Positions 43,110-51,993 of a DNA stretch of 64,000 bases are shown here, one piece after another; the stretch's first letter is position 1, and each line of letters starts with the position of its first letter. Location: assembly GCF_001305515.1 (NCBI RefSeq), contig NZ_LJYW01000001.1, positions 5,546,025 to 5,610,024 of the forward strand, in the 5' to 3' direction. The position numbers were made by a program, and so were the translations under genes. The notes under the pieces were generated by a model. It had not been told where the DNA came from and did no database searches. It saw only the letters and a program-made list of their open reading frames with translations. Source of the DNA: Prosthecodimorpha hirschii (GTDB lineage: Bacteria; Pseudomonadota; Alphaproteobacteria; Rhizobiales; Ancalomicrobiaceae).

Positions 43110-43934
43110 TCAGCCGCCCTTGACGGCGCCCGCGGTCAGGCCGGCGACGATCTGACGCTGGGCGATCAGGGTCACGACCAGCACCGGCAGCGTCACGATC
43201 AGGGCGGCGGCGGCGAGCGGCCCCCAGCTGACCTGGTCGTAGGAAATCATGTTGTAGACCGCGACCGGCAGCGTCCGGGTCTCGCGGCCGGCGAGCACGA
43301 TGCCGAAGACGAAATTGTTCCAGGAGAAGATCACCGCCAGGATCATGGCGACGACCACGCCCGGCTTGGCGATCGGCAGCGCGACGTGACGGAACACCTC
43401 CCAGCGCGTCGCCCCGTCGATCAGCGCGGCCTCTTCCAGCTCCATCGGGGTGGTCTCGAAGTAGCTGATCATGATCCAGATCACGATCGGCACGGTCAGC
43501 ACCAGATGGATGATGATCTGCGGCCAGAGCGTGCCCATGATCCCCATCCAGCGGAACAGGAGAAACAGCGGGATCAGATAGGAGAGGCCCGGCGTCATGC
43601 GCGCGATCAGGATCAGCATGGCGGTGCGCCGTGCCTTCATGCGGGCGAGGCCGTAGCCGGCCGGCACGCCGACCACCAGCCCGATCAGGGTCGCCGCGCC
43701 GGTGACCAGGATCGAGTTGATGAAATAGGTGCCGAAGCGGTTCGATTTGAGGACCTCGGCATAGTTCTCCCAGGCGACGGTTTCCGGAATGAGGATCGGC
43801 GGATAGGCGCCGTTGTCGATCTCGTACTTGAGCGACAGCGAGATCATCCAGACGAAGAACAGCACGGCCGGGGAGACCAGCAGGAAGACGCAGACCCAGA
43901 GCAGGGTTCGGTCGAGGATCGCCTTCAGGCTCAT
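43110..43934 (-). CDS. sugar-type ABC transporter permease (MalG-like)
   Basis: 274-residue inner-membrane permease of the binding-protein-dependent (MalG/CUT1) family with six predicted helices and the cytoplasmic EAA loop LEEAALIDGATRWEVFRHVALP that contacts the ATPase. ATG at 43934 overlaps the stop of the MalF-like gene by ATGA; a longer frame is a shadow. With the next upstream permease it forms the channel. No ATPase gene is in the operon. Confidence 0.95.
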   Translation of the reverse strand: MSLKAILDRTLLWVCVFLLVSPAVLFFVWMISLSLKYEIDNGAYPPILIPETVAWENYAEVLKSNRFGTYFINSILVTGAATLIGLVVGVPAGYGLARMKARRTAMLILIARMTPGLSYLIPLFLLFRWMGIMGTLWPQIIIHLVLTVPIVIWIMISYFETTPMELEEAALIDGATRWEVFRHVALPIAKPGVVVAMILAVIFSWNNFVFGIVLAGRETRTLPVAVYNMISYDQVSWGPLAAAALIVTLPVLVVTLIAQRQIVAGLTAGAVKGG

Positions 43935-44890
43935 GCCGCCGCTCCCGCTTCCGACCATTGCGTGCGCTGGCGCAGCCAGACCATCAGCACCGACAGGGCG
44001 ACGACCAGACCGAAGAAGATGACCGCGATCGCCGAGCCGTAGCCGATGTCGTAATAGGCGAAGGCCACGCTGTAGAGATAGAGGTTGATGGTCTCCGACG
44101 CCGTGCCGGGGCCGCCCTGCGTGATGGCGAAGATGATGTCGAAGCTCTTGACCGCGTCGATGGTGCGGATCAGCGCCGCCACCATGATGAAGGGAGCGAC
44201 CATCGGCAGGGTGATGTGGCGCAGGAGCTGCCAGCGCGAGGCGCCGTCGATCACCGCGCTCTCGTAGGGCTCGGTCGGGATCGACGACAGCCCGCCGAGC
44301 ACGATCAGCATCACCAGCGGCGACCATTGCCAGGTCTCGACCAGGACCAGCGAGGGGATCACCGAGCCCGGATGGAACACCCAGAGCTGCGGCGGAATGC
44401 CGACCAGCGAGAGGAGATAGTTGAGCACGCCGAGCTGCGGATGGAACATCATCGTCCAGACCAGCGCGATCGCCACCGGCGTCGCCATCATGGGCAGGAC
44501 GAACAGCGCGCGCAGCACGCCGCGCCCCATGAAGCGCTCGTTGAACACGACCGCCGCAATGGTGCCGACCAGGATCGGCAGGATCACCGACAGCGCCGTG
44601 TAGGACAGCGTGTGCCAGAAGGATTCGATGAAGCGGTCGTCGCCGGTCATGCGCCAGTAGTTGGCGAGGCCGACGAAGCTGGAGCCCTGGCCGAGCTTCC
44701 ATTCCTGGCCGCTCATCCAGATGGTGAAGACCCAGGGGAACAGGATCACGGCCAGGATCACCACCACGGCCGGCAGCACGAACGGCCAGTAGCCACCCGT
44801 CCAGGCCGGCGGGCGTCCGGCCTTCCCCATGGTCGAGGAGGCCGCCGCAGCTTGCGCTGCGGCGGCTTGCCCGAGGCTTGCCTCGTTCAT
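43931..44890 (-). CDS. sugar-type ABC transporter permease (MalF-like)
   Basis: 319-residue permease with about six helices and the EAA motif YESAVIDGASRWQLLRHITLP. The N-terminal ~25 residues are Ala-rich and cytoplasmic. ATG at 44890, 10 nt after the binding-protein stop, with a weak ribosome-binding site. Partner of the MalG-like permease that overlaps its stop. Substrate class inferred from family only: sugars, polyols or glycerol phosphates. Confidence 0.93.
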   Translation of the reverse strand: MNEASLGQAAAAQAAAASSTMGKAGRPPAWTGGYWPFVLPAVVVILAVILFPWVFTIWMSGQEWKLGQGSSFVGLANYWRMTGDDRFIESFWHTLSYTALSVILPILVGTIAAVVFNERFMGRGVLRALFVLPMMATPVAIALVWTMMFHPQLGVLNYLLSLVGIPPQLWVFHPGSVIPSLVLVETWQWSPLVMLIVLGGLSSIPTEPYESAVIDGASRWQLLRHITLPMVAPFIMVAALIRTIDAVKSFDIIFAITQGGPGTASETINLYLYSVAFAYYDIGYGSAIAVIFFGLVVALSVLMVWLRQRTQWSEAGAAA

Positions 44891-44900
44891 GGTCTCGGGC

Positions 44901-46229
44901 TCAGCCCTTCTCGCTGCGCTCGAGGGTCGGCCGGAAGGCGTCGGTCGCCTTCTTCAGTTCGGTCGCGGGGTCGCCGCCGGAGAGGAGCGCCGTCAGGCCG
45001 GTGCCGATCGTGTCGCGGAATTCCGCCACCGGCACGATGACCGGCAGGCCGAGTTTCGAGACCTTCGAGGAGCCGATCACCGAGTCCAGCCAGGCGGGCG
45101 GGAACTTGACGCCCTCGCGCACGTTCGGATCGTTCAGGATCGAATTTCGGAAGGGCACGCCGCCGCCGGTCTGCAGGAGGCGCGCGCCCATCAGCTTGGA
45201 AACGGCCCATTGGCAATAGAGATAGGCGGCTTCCTTCTTGGTCGAGGTCTCGGTGACGGCGATGCCGTCCCCGTAGGTGCAGGACGCCTGCGCCTTCGGT
45301 CCGGCCGGCACGACCGCATAGCCGACCTTGCCGACGATGCGCGACTTGGTCGGATCTTCGAGCGGCGGCGCGAAGCCGACGCCGTCGAGCCACATGCCGA
45401 CCTTGCCCTGCATGAAGGCCGCCTGGCATTCCATCCAGTTGAAGCCGGCGGCGCCCGGCGGGCCGTATTTGGTCAGCAGCGTCTGGTACATCTTCGCCGC
45501 GGCGATCGCCTCGGCGCTGTCGGTGGCCAAGTTGCCCTTCGCATCCAGCGCGTCGCCGCCATGGGCGAGCAGGAGGTTCATGTAGGGCGGCAGGTTGGCG
45601 TTGCGCAGCCCGCGGCAGACGAAGCCGAAGGTGCCCTCCTTGGGATCGGTCAGCGCCTCGGCGGTCTTGACCAGCTCGTCGAGCGTGGTCGGGAAGGTCA
45701 GGTTCTTCTTGGCGAAGAGATCCTTGTTCCAATAGATGATGAAGTAGTCGACCGACCAGGGCAGCGAGTGCATCTCGCCCTTGTCGTTCTTCGCATAGAG
45801 CAGGCCGGCGGCCGAGAAGTCGCTCTCGACCAGGTCGGCGCCGGTCAGCGACGGGTCCTTCATGAATTTGGACAGGTCGGCGAGCCAGCCGGCGCGCTCG
45901 AACTGACGCTTCTGCACGTGGTAGCTGATATGGCATACGTCGAAGCTGGGCTTGCCGGACGACAGCTCGATCACCAGCTTCTGGCGCTGCTGCTGCTCCG
46001 GCGCCATCTCGGACGAGACCTTGATGCCGGTCAGGTCCGTGAACTCCTTCTCGTATTTGGTCAGCAGATCGCCGCGCGGGCTCTTGATCAGGTTCACGCC
46101 GATCTCGGTGCCGGCGAATTTCTTCCAGTTCACGTCCGCACGCGCCGGCGCGATGGCGCCGAATCCGAGCGTGCCGGCGGCTGCGGTGCCGATCAGAAGA
46201 TCGCGCCGCGTCAGTCCCTGTCCGAACAT
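44901..46229 (-). CDS. extracellular solute-binding protein (family 1, sugar type)
   Basis: 442-residue periplasmic binding protein. Tat-like signal LTRRDLLIGTAAAGTLGFG followed by a PARA cleavage site. Mature domain has the family-1 pattern (FTDLTGIKVSSEM, WSVDYFIIYWNKDLFAKK, TLDELVKTAEALT). ATG at 46229 with GGGAGGAATTC upstream; the frame extends to 46529 only as open sequence. First gene of a transport operon with the two permeases. The 11-bp palindrome TTGTCAGACAA about 110 nt upstream is a likely operator. Confidence 0.93.
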   Translation of the reverse strand: MFGQGLTRRDLLIGTAAAGTLGFGAIAPARADVNWKKFAGTEIGVNLIKSPRGDLLTKYEKEFTDLTGIKVSSEMAPEQQQRQKLVIELSSGKPSFDVCHISYHVQKRQFERAGWLADLSKFMKDPSLTGADLVESDFSAAGLLYAKNDKGEMHSLPWSVDYFIIYWNKDLFAKKNLTFPTTLDELVKTAEALTDPKEGTFGFVCRGLRNANLPPYMNLLLAHGGDALDAKGNLATDSAEAIAAAKMYQTLLTKYGPPGAAGFNWMECQAAFMQGKVGMWLDGVGFAPPLEDPTKSRIVGKVGYAVVPAGPKAQASCTYGDGIAVTETSTKKEAAYLYCQWAVSKLMGARLLQTGGGVPFRNSILNDPNVREGVKFPPAWLDSVIGSSKVSKLGLPVIVPVAEFRDTIGTGLTALLSGGDPATELKKATDAFRPTLERSEKG

Positions 46230-46338
46230 GAATTCCTCCCGAAACTGTCTGGCTCGTTGGCCATCCTGTCGTTCTGCGATCCGTTCGCGAGCCTGCGACC
46301 GCGTCGAACCGTCGGGACCATTCTGAGCATCGAACGAC

Positions 46339-46349
46339 TTGTCAGACAA
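46339..46349. promoter_or_regulatory. candidate GntR-type operator TTGTCAGACAA
   Basis: TTGTC-A-GACAA is a perfect palindrome about a central base and matches the TNGTNNNACNA consensus of FadR-like GntR regulators. It lies about 110 nt upstream of the sugar-binding-protein start, where a repressor site would be expected. No GntR gene is in the window. Confidence 0.5.
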
Positions 46350-46549
46350 TAGAGAATCGTCGCGCACCGGATGGTGCGCGACAGGCCGGAATGACCGGGC
46401 CGTCCGGATGGTCCCGGCACTACGCACAGCGGCCCCGGCCGGCCGGATTGGCGGCGCCGGGCGCCTGTCTGCAACGCGCCGCGCAAGCCCTGGCGGGCCA
46501 TCGGGCGCTCGGAGGGAACGCCATTCCAATTTGGAGGCAATCTACGGAA

Positions 46550-46580
46550 TTGACAAACCCGACCTGATAAGTCGAGATTA
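46550..46580 (+). promoter_or_regulatory. possible sigma-70-type promoter of sbp
   Basis: A perfect -35 hexamer TTGACA at 46550-46555 is followed after about 18 nt by GAGATT, a weak -10 match, in an AT-rich patch 30-60 nt before the sulfate-binding-protein start. Only the -35 is convincing. Confidence 0.35.
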
Positions 46581-46609
46581 ACGCGCCATGAACGAACCGG
46601 GAGGTCCCC

Positions 46610-47725
46610 ATGAGCGCTGCTTCTTCCAACCTCGACTCCGTGCCGGCGGTCCCGTCCGCCTTCCGTGAGCCCCGGACGGGCAGGGCCCTCGGCCGGCCGC
46701 CGCTGTGGCGCCGGGTCGTCGACTGGGCGCTGATCGGTGCGGCCTTCGCGGTCGTGGCCGGGGTCGCCGTGCAGGCGCGGGCGCAGTCGACGACGCTGCT
46801 CAACGTTTCCTATGATCCGACCCGCGAACTCTACAAGGACGTGAACGCGGCCTTCGCGGCGGAGTGGAAGGCCAAGACCGGCGCGAGCCTGACGATCCGC
46901 GCCTCCCATGGCGGCTCGGGCAAGCAGGCCCGCTCGGTCATCGACGGCCTCGACGCCGACGTGGTGACGCTGGCCCTGTCGGCCGACATCGACGCCATCG
47001 CCCGCGAGGCGAAGCTGCTGCCGGCCGAATGGCAGAAGCGCCTGCCGAACAATTCCGCCCCCTATGCGTCGACCATCGTGTTCCTGGTCCGCAAGGGCAA
47101 TCCGAAGGCCATCAAGGACTGGGACGACCTGGTCAAGCCGGGCATCGGCGTGATCACGCCGAACCCGAAGACTTCGGGCGGCGCGCGCTGGAACTATCTG
47201 GCCGCCTGGGCCTACGCCCAGCAGAAATATGGCGACGAGGCCAAGGTGCGCGACTACATCACCGCGCTCTTCAAGAACGTGCCCGTCCTCGATACCGGCG
47301 CGCGCGGCGCGACGACCTCCTTCGCCCAGCGCAATCTCGGCGACGTCCTGCTCGCCTGGGAGAACGAGGCGTTCCTGGTGTTCGACGAATTCGGCGCCGA
47401 CAAGTTCGAGATCGTGGTCCCGTCTATCTCGATCCTGGCCGAGCCGCCGGTCGCGGTCGTCGACGTGAATGTCGACCGCAAGGGCACCCGCCAGGCGGCC
47501 GAGGCCTATCTGCAGTTCCTCTATTCCGACAAGGGCCAGCAGATCGCCGCCAAGCACCACTACCGCCCGAGCCGGCCGGAGGTGGTCGCCAAGGACCTGG
47601 TCGATGCCTTCCCGAAGCTGAAGCTCGTCACCATCGACCGGGATTTCGGCGGATGGGCCAAGGCGCAGCCCGAGCATTTCGGCGACGGCGGCACCTTCGA
47701 CCAGCTCTACAAGCCGAAGTCCTGA
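46610..47725 (+). CDS. sbp: sulfate ABC transporter substrate-binding protein
   Basis: 371-residue sulfate/thiosulfate-binding protein. The mature region shows family landmarks: [17 protein letters not shown] at the start, [16 protein letters not shown], and [19 protein letters not shown], which line the sulfate site. ATG at 46610 with GGGAGG upstream. The hydrophobic signal segment ([14 protein letters not shown]) begins only after about 40 residues, an unusually long cytoplasmic lead. An in-frame GTG at 46640 would shorten it but lacks a ribosome-binding site. First gene of a complete sulfate importer operon. Confidence 0.95.
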   Translation: MSAASSNLDSVPAVPSAFREPRTGRALGRPPLWRRVVDWALIGAAFAVVAGVAVQARAQSTTLLNVSYDPTRELYKDVNAAFAAEWKAKTGASLTIRASHGGSGKQARSVIDGLDADVVTLALSADIDAIAREAKLLPAEWQKRLPNNSAPYASTIVFLVRKGNPKAIKDWDDLVKPGIGVITPNPKTSGGARWNYLAAWAYAQQKYGDEAKVRDYITALFKNVPVLDTGARGATTSFAQRNLGDVLLAWENEAFLVFDEFGADKFEIVVPSISILAEPPVAVVDVNVDRKGTRQAAEAYLQFLYSDKGQQIAAKHHYRPSRPEVVAKDLVDAFPKLKLVTIDRDFGGWAKAQPEHFGDGGTFDQLYKPKS

Positions 47726-47732
47726 GCCCGCC

Positions 47733-48587
47733 ATGGCACAGGCTCTCGTCCTCGGACGCAGGACCTCCGGACCCGGCGTCCTGCCGGGTTTCGGACTGTC
47801 GATCGGCTTCACGCTCGTCTATCTGAGCCTGATCGTGCTGATCCCGCTCGGCGCCCTGGCGCTGAAGGCCGCCGGTCTCGGCGTCGACGGGCTCCTGAAG
47901 ATCGCGTTCGACGCGCGCGTGCTGGCGGCACTGAAGATCTCCTTCGGGGTCGCCTTCGCGGCGGCTCTCATCAACGCGATCTTCGGTGTCCTGGTCGCCT
48001 GGGTGCTGGTCCGCTACGACTTTCCCGGCCGCGCGCTGGTCGATGCGGCGGTCGATCTGCCCTTCGCGCTGCCGACCGCGGTCGCCGGCATCGCGCTCGC
48101 CGCGCTCTATGCCGGCAACGGCTGGGTCGGCGCGCTGCTCGAGCCCTACGGCATCAAGGTCGCCTATACGCCGCTCGGCATCATGGTCGCTCTGGTCTTC
48201 GTCGGGCTGCCCTTCGTGGTCCGCACCGTTCAGCCGCTGATGCAGGAACTCGACCGGGAGATCGAGGAGGCCTCCGCCACGCTGGGCGCGAGCCGCCTGC
48301 AGACGATCACCCGCGTCCTCCTGCCGCCGCTGCTGCCGGCCGTGCTGACCGGCTTCGCGCTCGCCTTCGCGCGCGGCGTCGGCGAATACGGCTCGGTGAT
48401 CTTCATCGCCGGCAACATGCCCTACGTGTCGGAGATCGCGCCGCTCCTCATCGTGATCAAGCTCGAGGAATTCGACTATCGCGGGGCGACCGGCATCGCG
48501 CTGATCATGCTGCTCGTCTCCTTCGCGATGCTGCTCGTCATCAACCTGATCCAGGCCTGGAGTCGCAAGCGCTATGGCCATGTCTGA
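47733..48587 (+). CDS. cysT: sulfate ABC transporter permease CysT
   Basis: 284-residue permease with six helices. EAA loop IEEASATLGASRLQTITRVLLP and the CysT-typical FARGVGEYGSVIFIAGNMP segment. ATG at 47733, 7 nt after sbp. Overlaps cysW by 14 nt. Forms the sulfate channel together with CysW. Confidence 0.96.
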   Translation: MAQALVLGRRTSGPGVLPGFGLSIGFTLVYLSLIVLIPLGALALKAAGLGVDGLLKIAFDARVLAALKISFGVAFAAALINAIFGVLVAWVLVRYDFPGRALVDAAVDLPFALPTAVAGIALAALYAGNGWVGALLEPYGIKVAYTPLGIMVALVFVGLPFVVRTVQPLMQELDREIEEASATLGASRLQTITRVLLPPLLPAVLTGFALAFARGVGEYGSVIFIAGNMPYVSEIAPLLIVIKLEEFDYRGATGIALIMLLVSFAMLLVINLIQAWSRKRYGHV

Positions 48588-49455
48588 CACGGATGACTGG
48601 CGCGCCGCCGCCGCCACGGCCGGCGCGACCGGCGAGGGGTTTGCCGCCCGTGCGGTGCTGATCGCGCTGGCGCTCGGCTTCCTCGCCCTGTTCCTGGTGC
48701 TGCCGCTGGTCGCGGTTTTCGCCGAGGCCTTCCGGAACGGGGTCGGCGCCTGGTGGGCGGCATTCCAGGACCCCGACGGGCTGGCGGCCATCCGCCTGAC
48801 CCTGATCGTCACCGCCATCGCGGTGCCGGCCAACCTGGTCTTCGGCATCGCCGCCGCCTGGGCGATCACCAAGTTCCGCTTCCCCGGCAAGAGCCTGCTG
48901 ATCACCCTGATCGATCTGCCCTTCTCGGTCTCGCCGGTGGTCTCGGGTCTGGTCTGGGTGCTGCTGTTCGGCGCGCAGGGGCTGCTCGGCCCGTTCCTCA
49001 AGGCGAACGGGCTGCAGATCATCTTCGCGGTGCCGGGTCTGGTGCTGGCCACGATCTTCGTGACCTTCCCGTTCGTGGCGCGCGAACTGATCCCGCTGAT
49101 GGAGGAGCAGGGCACCGCCGACGAGGAAGCCGCCATGACGCTCGGCGCCAGCGGCCTGACGACCTTCGTGCGGGTCACGCTGCCCAATATCAAATGGGGC
49201 CTGCTCTATGGCGTCCTGCTCTGCAACGCGCGCGCGATGGGCGAGTTCGGCGCGGTCTCGGTCGTGTCCGGCCATGTCCGCGGCCTGACCAACACTATGC
49301 CGCTGCATGTCGAGATCCTCTACAACGAATACGAGTTCGTGGCGGCCTTCGCGATGGCCTCGCTCTTGGCGGCGCTCGCCCTCGTCACGCTCGTCCTCAA
49401 GACCTTCCTCGAATGGCGCTACGGCGGGCATCTCGCCGGCGGACGCGGCCACTGA
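48574..49455 (+). CDS. cysW: sulfate ABC transporter permease CysW
   Basis: 293-residue permease with the EAA loop [22 protein letters not shown] and the CysW-type [19 protein letters not shown] segment. Start at ATG 48574 inside the end of cysT; a second in-frame ATG at 48580 is equally possible. Six predicted helices, of which the first is long and hydrophobic. Works as a heterodimer with CysT. Confidence 0.96.
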   Translation: MAMSDTDDWRAAAATAGATGEGFAARAVLIALALGFLALFLVLPLVAVFAEAFRNGVGAWWAAFQDPDGLAAIRLTLIVTAIAVPANLVFGIAAAWAITKFRFPGKSLLITLIDLPFSVSPVVSGLVWVLLFGAQGLLGPFLKANGLQIIFAVPGLVLATIFVTFPFVARELIPLMEEQGTADEEAAMTLGASGLTTFVRVTLPNIKWGLLYGVLLCNARAMGEFGAVSVVSGHVRGLTNTMPLHVEILYNEYEFVAAFAMASLLAALALVTLVLKTFLEWRYGGHLAGGRGH

Positions 49456-49516
49456 CCCGAACCGGCGCGCCGGGTTCGAGCCCGCGCCGCCGCCCGACGA
49501 TCGACCGGAGGCTCCG

Positions 49517-50608
49517 ATGGAAATCCAGATCCGCGACCTCGCCAAGGATTACGGCACCGTTCCGGCGCTGCACAGCGTCGATCTCGACGTGAAATCCGGC
49601 GAACTGCTCGCCCTGCTCGGGCCATCCGGCTCCGGCAAGACGACGCTGCTGCGCTCCATCGCCGGGCTGGAACAGGCCTCGCGGGGCAAGATCTTCTTCG
49701 GCGAGGAGGAGGCTTCGGCCACGCCGGTGCGCGAACGCGGCGTCGGCTTCGTGTTCCAGCACTATGCCCTCTTCAAGCACATGACGGTGGCCGAGAATAT
49801 CGGCTTCGGCCTGTCCGTGCGGCCGCGCGCCAAGCGCCCGCCCAAGGCGGCGATCCGCGAGCGCGTGCTGTCGCTGCTCGATCTGGTTCGTCTGAAGGGG
49901 CTGGAGGATCGCTATCCGGCGCAGCTTTCCGGCGGCCAGCGCCAGCGCGTCGCGCTCGCCCGGGCGCTCGCGGTCGATCCGAAGGTTCTGCTGCTCGACG
50001 AACCCTTCGGCGCGCTCGATGCCAAGGTGCGCAAGGAATTGCGCAAGTGGCTGCGTGAAATCCACGAGGAGACCCACTACACGACCGTCTTCGTCACCCA
50101 CGACCAGGAGGAGGCGCTCGAACTCGCCGACCGCGTCGTGGTGCTCGACAAGGGCCGGATCGAGCAGGTCGGCACCCCGGACGAGGTCTATGACGCGCCG
50201 GCGACGCCCTTCGTCTTCGCCTTCATCGGCGATTCCAGCGAATTGCCCGTGACCGTCGACCAGGGCCGCGTCTGGCTCTACGACCGCGCCGTGCCGCTCG
50301 GCCTCGACGTGGTCGGCCACGGTCCGGCCCGGCTGTTCGTTCGTCCGCAGCACTGGGAGGTCGGCGCGCCGGCGAACGGGCTTGCCGGCGTGGTCCGCTC
50401 GGTGCTGCGCCACGGACCCGGCCGGCGTGCGGAGGTCGAACTCGGTGCCGGCGTCTCGGTGACGGTCGACGTGTCCGACGATCACGCGGTGCGCACCGGC
50501 GACCGCATCGGCCTCAAGCCCAGCCGCTGGCGCCTGTTCCTCGCCGACGGCCAGGCCGTCGCCCCGATCCCCGCCCGCCGCCCCGCCGCCTCCGGCTTCC
50601 GGGCGTGA
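49517..50608 (+). CDS. cysA: sulfate ABC transporter ATP-binding protein CysA
   Basis: 363-residue ATPase. Walker [10 protein letters not shown] at 35-43, Q-loop [10 protein letters not shown], signature [15 protein letters not shown], Walker [22 protein letters not shown]-loop VTHDQEEA. The C-terminal ~120 residues form a TOBE-like regulatory domain ([12 protein letters not shown]). ATG at 49517 with CCGGAGGCTCC upstream, 61 nt after cysW. Energises sulfate uptake. The operon ends here. Confidence 0.96.
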   Translation: MEIQIRDLAKDYGTVPALHSVDLDVKSGELLALLGPSGSGKTTLLRSIAGLEQASRGKIFFGEEEASATPVRERGVGFVFQHYALFKHMTVAENIGFGLSVRPRAKRPPKAAIRERVLSLLDLVRLKGLEDRYPAQLSGGQRQRVALARALAVDPKVLLLDEPFGALDAKVRKELRKWLREIHEETHYTTVFVTHDQEEALELADRVVVLDKGRIEQVGTPDEVYDAPATPFVFAFIGDSSELPVTVDQGRVWLYDRAVPLGLDVVGHGPARLFVRPQHWEVGAPANGLAGVVRSVLRHGPGRRAEVELGAGVSVTVDVSDDHAVRTGDRIGLKPSRWRLFLADGQAVAPIPARRPAASGFRA

Positions 50609-50707
50609 GGGGGGGCAGCAGGCGAGGTCGGAATTGGGTGTAATTGGGCGTCGATTTGGGTGAAGCCCCGCGTATCGGCCTCAATCGCCGGACCGCGCTG
50701 ACTCTGG

Positions 50708-50730
50708 ATATGTCGATGCCGTCGACATAT
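50708..50730. repeat. 23-bp palindrome, copy A
   Basis: ATATGTCGA-TGCCG-TCGACATAT: perfect 9-bp arms around a 5-nt spacer. A nearly identical direct copy lies exactly 70 bp downstream (50778-50800). Candidate operator for the Fic gene. Confidence 0.8.
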
Positions 50731-50779
50731 TCGCACGACATGTCGATGTTTTTGGATTTCATCGACACGTCGTGCGAAT
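50729..50779 (+). repeat. 20-bp stem-loop between the two 23-bp palindromes
   Basis: ATTCGCACGACATGTCGATG (50729-50748) pairs with CATCGACACGTCGTGCGAAT (50760-50779) with a single T/C difference, which would be a G-U pair in RNA. The 11-nt loop is TTTTTGGATTT. With the flanking palindromes, the whole 50708-50800 block is one inverted repeat with arms of about 41 nt. Confidence 0.85.
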
Positions 50780-50800
50780 ATGTCGATGCCGTCGACATGT
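50778..50800. repeat. 23-bp palindrome, copy B
   Basis: Same 23-mer as copy A with one change (ATATGTCGATGCCGTCGACATGT). It ends 19 nt before the Fic start codon, so a protein bound here would block translation initiation or transcription. Confidence 0.8.
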
Positions 50801-50819
50801 CGCGCAGCGTAGATCGTTC

Positions 50820-51905
50820 ATGCCCTTCTCGCCCGAGCAGCCCTTCAACGACCTGCCGCCGCTGCCGCCCGCACCGGAGTTGGAGACGCGCGCGGTCCTG
50901 AAGGCGCTGATCGAAGCGCGCGCAGCGCTTGCCGAACTCAAGGCCACATCCGCGCTGATTCCCGAACCATCGGTGCTGATCAACGCCATCCCGCTTCTCG
51001 AGGCGCAGGCGAGTTCCGAGATCGAGAACATCGTCACGACGACGGACCGGCTATTTCAATACGCCGGAGATGAGAGCGGCGCGGACTCCGCCACCAAGGA
51101 AGCTTTGCGCTACCGGACGGCATTGCGCGAAGGCTTCGAGTCCCTGGCGACCCGCCCGCTCACGACCGCTACGGCGGTCCAGGTCTGCCGTCGGATCAAA
51201 GGTATTGCGCTGGATATCCGTGCTACCCCCGGAACGATGCTTCTCAACGACGCCACGGGACGGGTCGTCTACACGCCTCCGGTCGGGGCCGACCGCATCC
51301 GCGACATGCTGGCGCTATGGGAGCGCTACATCCACGAGGCGGAGGAGACCGATCCGCTCGTCCGTATGGCGCTGATGCACTATCAGTTCGAGGCGATCCA
51401 CCCCTTCACAGACGGCAACGGCCGCACCGGGCGCATCCTCAACATTCTCTATCTCGTCGAGCAGGGGCTGATCGATCAGCCGATCCTGTACCTGTCGGGG
51501 GCGATCATCCGGCGCAAGGCGGATTATTACCGTCTTCTGCTCGCCGTGACCGTGGATGCCGCCTGGGAGGCGTGGATCCTGTTCATGCTCTCGATCGTCG
51601 AGGAAACCGCGCGTTGGACCGTCGAACGGATCGGCGTCATCCGGCGTCTGATCGAGGCGACGGCGGAACGGGTCCGCGTCGAGGCGCCGAAGATCTATTC
51701 GCGGGAACTGATCGAGACGATCTTCGTGCAGCCCTATTGCCGGATCGAAACCTTGGTCGCCTCCGGCATCGCCCAACGCCAGTCCGCCTCCCGCTATCTG
51801 AAGGCGCTCGCCGATCTCGGCATCCTGGAGGAACGCAAGGCGGGGCGGGAGAAGATCTTCGTGAACCCGGCATTCCTGCGGGTTCTCGCCGCTCCGCTGA
51901 CCTGA
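50820..51905 (+). CDS. Fic family protein (AMP-transferase type, C-terminal winged helix)
   Basis: 361-residue Fic protein. An N-terminal Fic_N region is followed by the inhibitory-helix motif SSEIEN (residues 65-70, matching S/T-x-x-x-E-G/N, inhibitory Glu69). The canonical active-site motif HPFTDGNGRTGR spans 194-205. A C-terminal winged-helix-like segment (IETLVASGIAQRQSASRYLKALADLGILEE, about 315-345) would allow DNA binding. Class II Fic enzymes transfer AMP from ATP to a hydroxyl of a target protein and are silenced by the inhibitory Glu. The start at ATG 50820 matches family N-termini, though no clear ribosome-binding site precedes it; GTG 50772 lies inside the palindrome. Target unknown. 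Confidence 0.92.
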   Translation: MPFSPEQPFNDLPPLPPAPELETRAVLKALIEARAALAELKATSALIPEPSVLINAIPLLEAQASSEIENIVTTTDRLFQYAGDESGADSATKEALRYRTALREGFESLATRPLTTATAVQVCRRIKGIALDIRATPGTMLLNDATGRVVYTPPVGADRIRDMLALWERYIHEAEETDPLVRMALMHYQFEAIHPFTDGNGRTGRILNILYLVEQGLIDQPILYLSGAIIRRKADYYRLLLAVTVDAAWEAWILFMLSIVEETARWTVERIGVIRRLIEATAERVRVEAPKIYSRELIETIFVQPYCRIETLVASGIAQRQSASRYLKALADLGILEERKAGREKIFVNPAFLRVLAAPLT

Positions 51906-51993
51906 TGCCGGCTGCGAATTCGCCCCCCGCCGTTGACATCCGCCGGCAAACCCCGGATCTAGCGCTCGTCCTCCCCCGAACGAGCGAAATCGT

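Larger units (their letters stand above)
46230..46609. promoter_or_regulatory. divergent promoter region of sugar and sulfate importers
   Basis: 380-bp spacer with AT-richer stretches at 46335-46365 and 46528-46590, near the two gene starts. It contains the palindrome at 46339-46349 and a TTGACA hexamer at 46550, both listed separately. No convincing small gene is present. Confidence 0.5.

Noticed and set aside
50708..50800. CRISPR array or REP element
   Set aside because: Only two copies of the 23-mer exist, each itself palindromic, with a foldback spacer and no cas genes; the arrangement suits operators or a hairpin.
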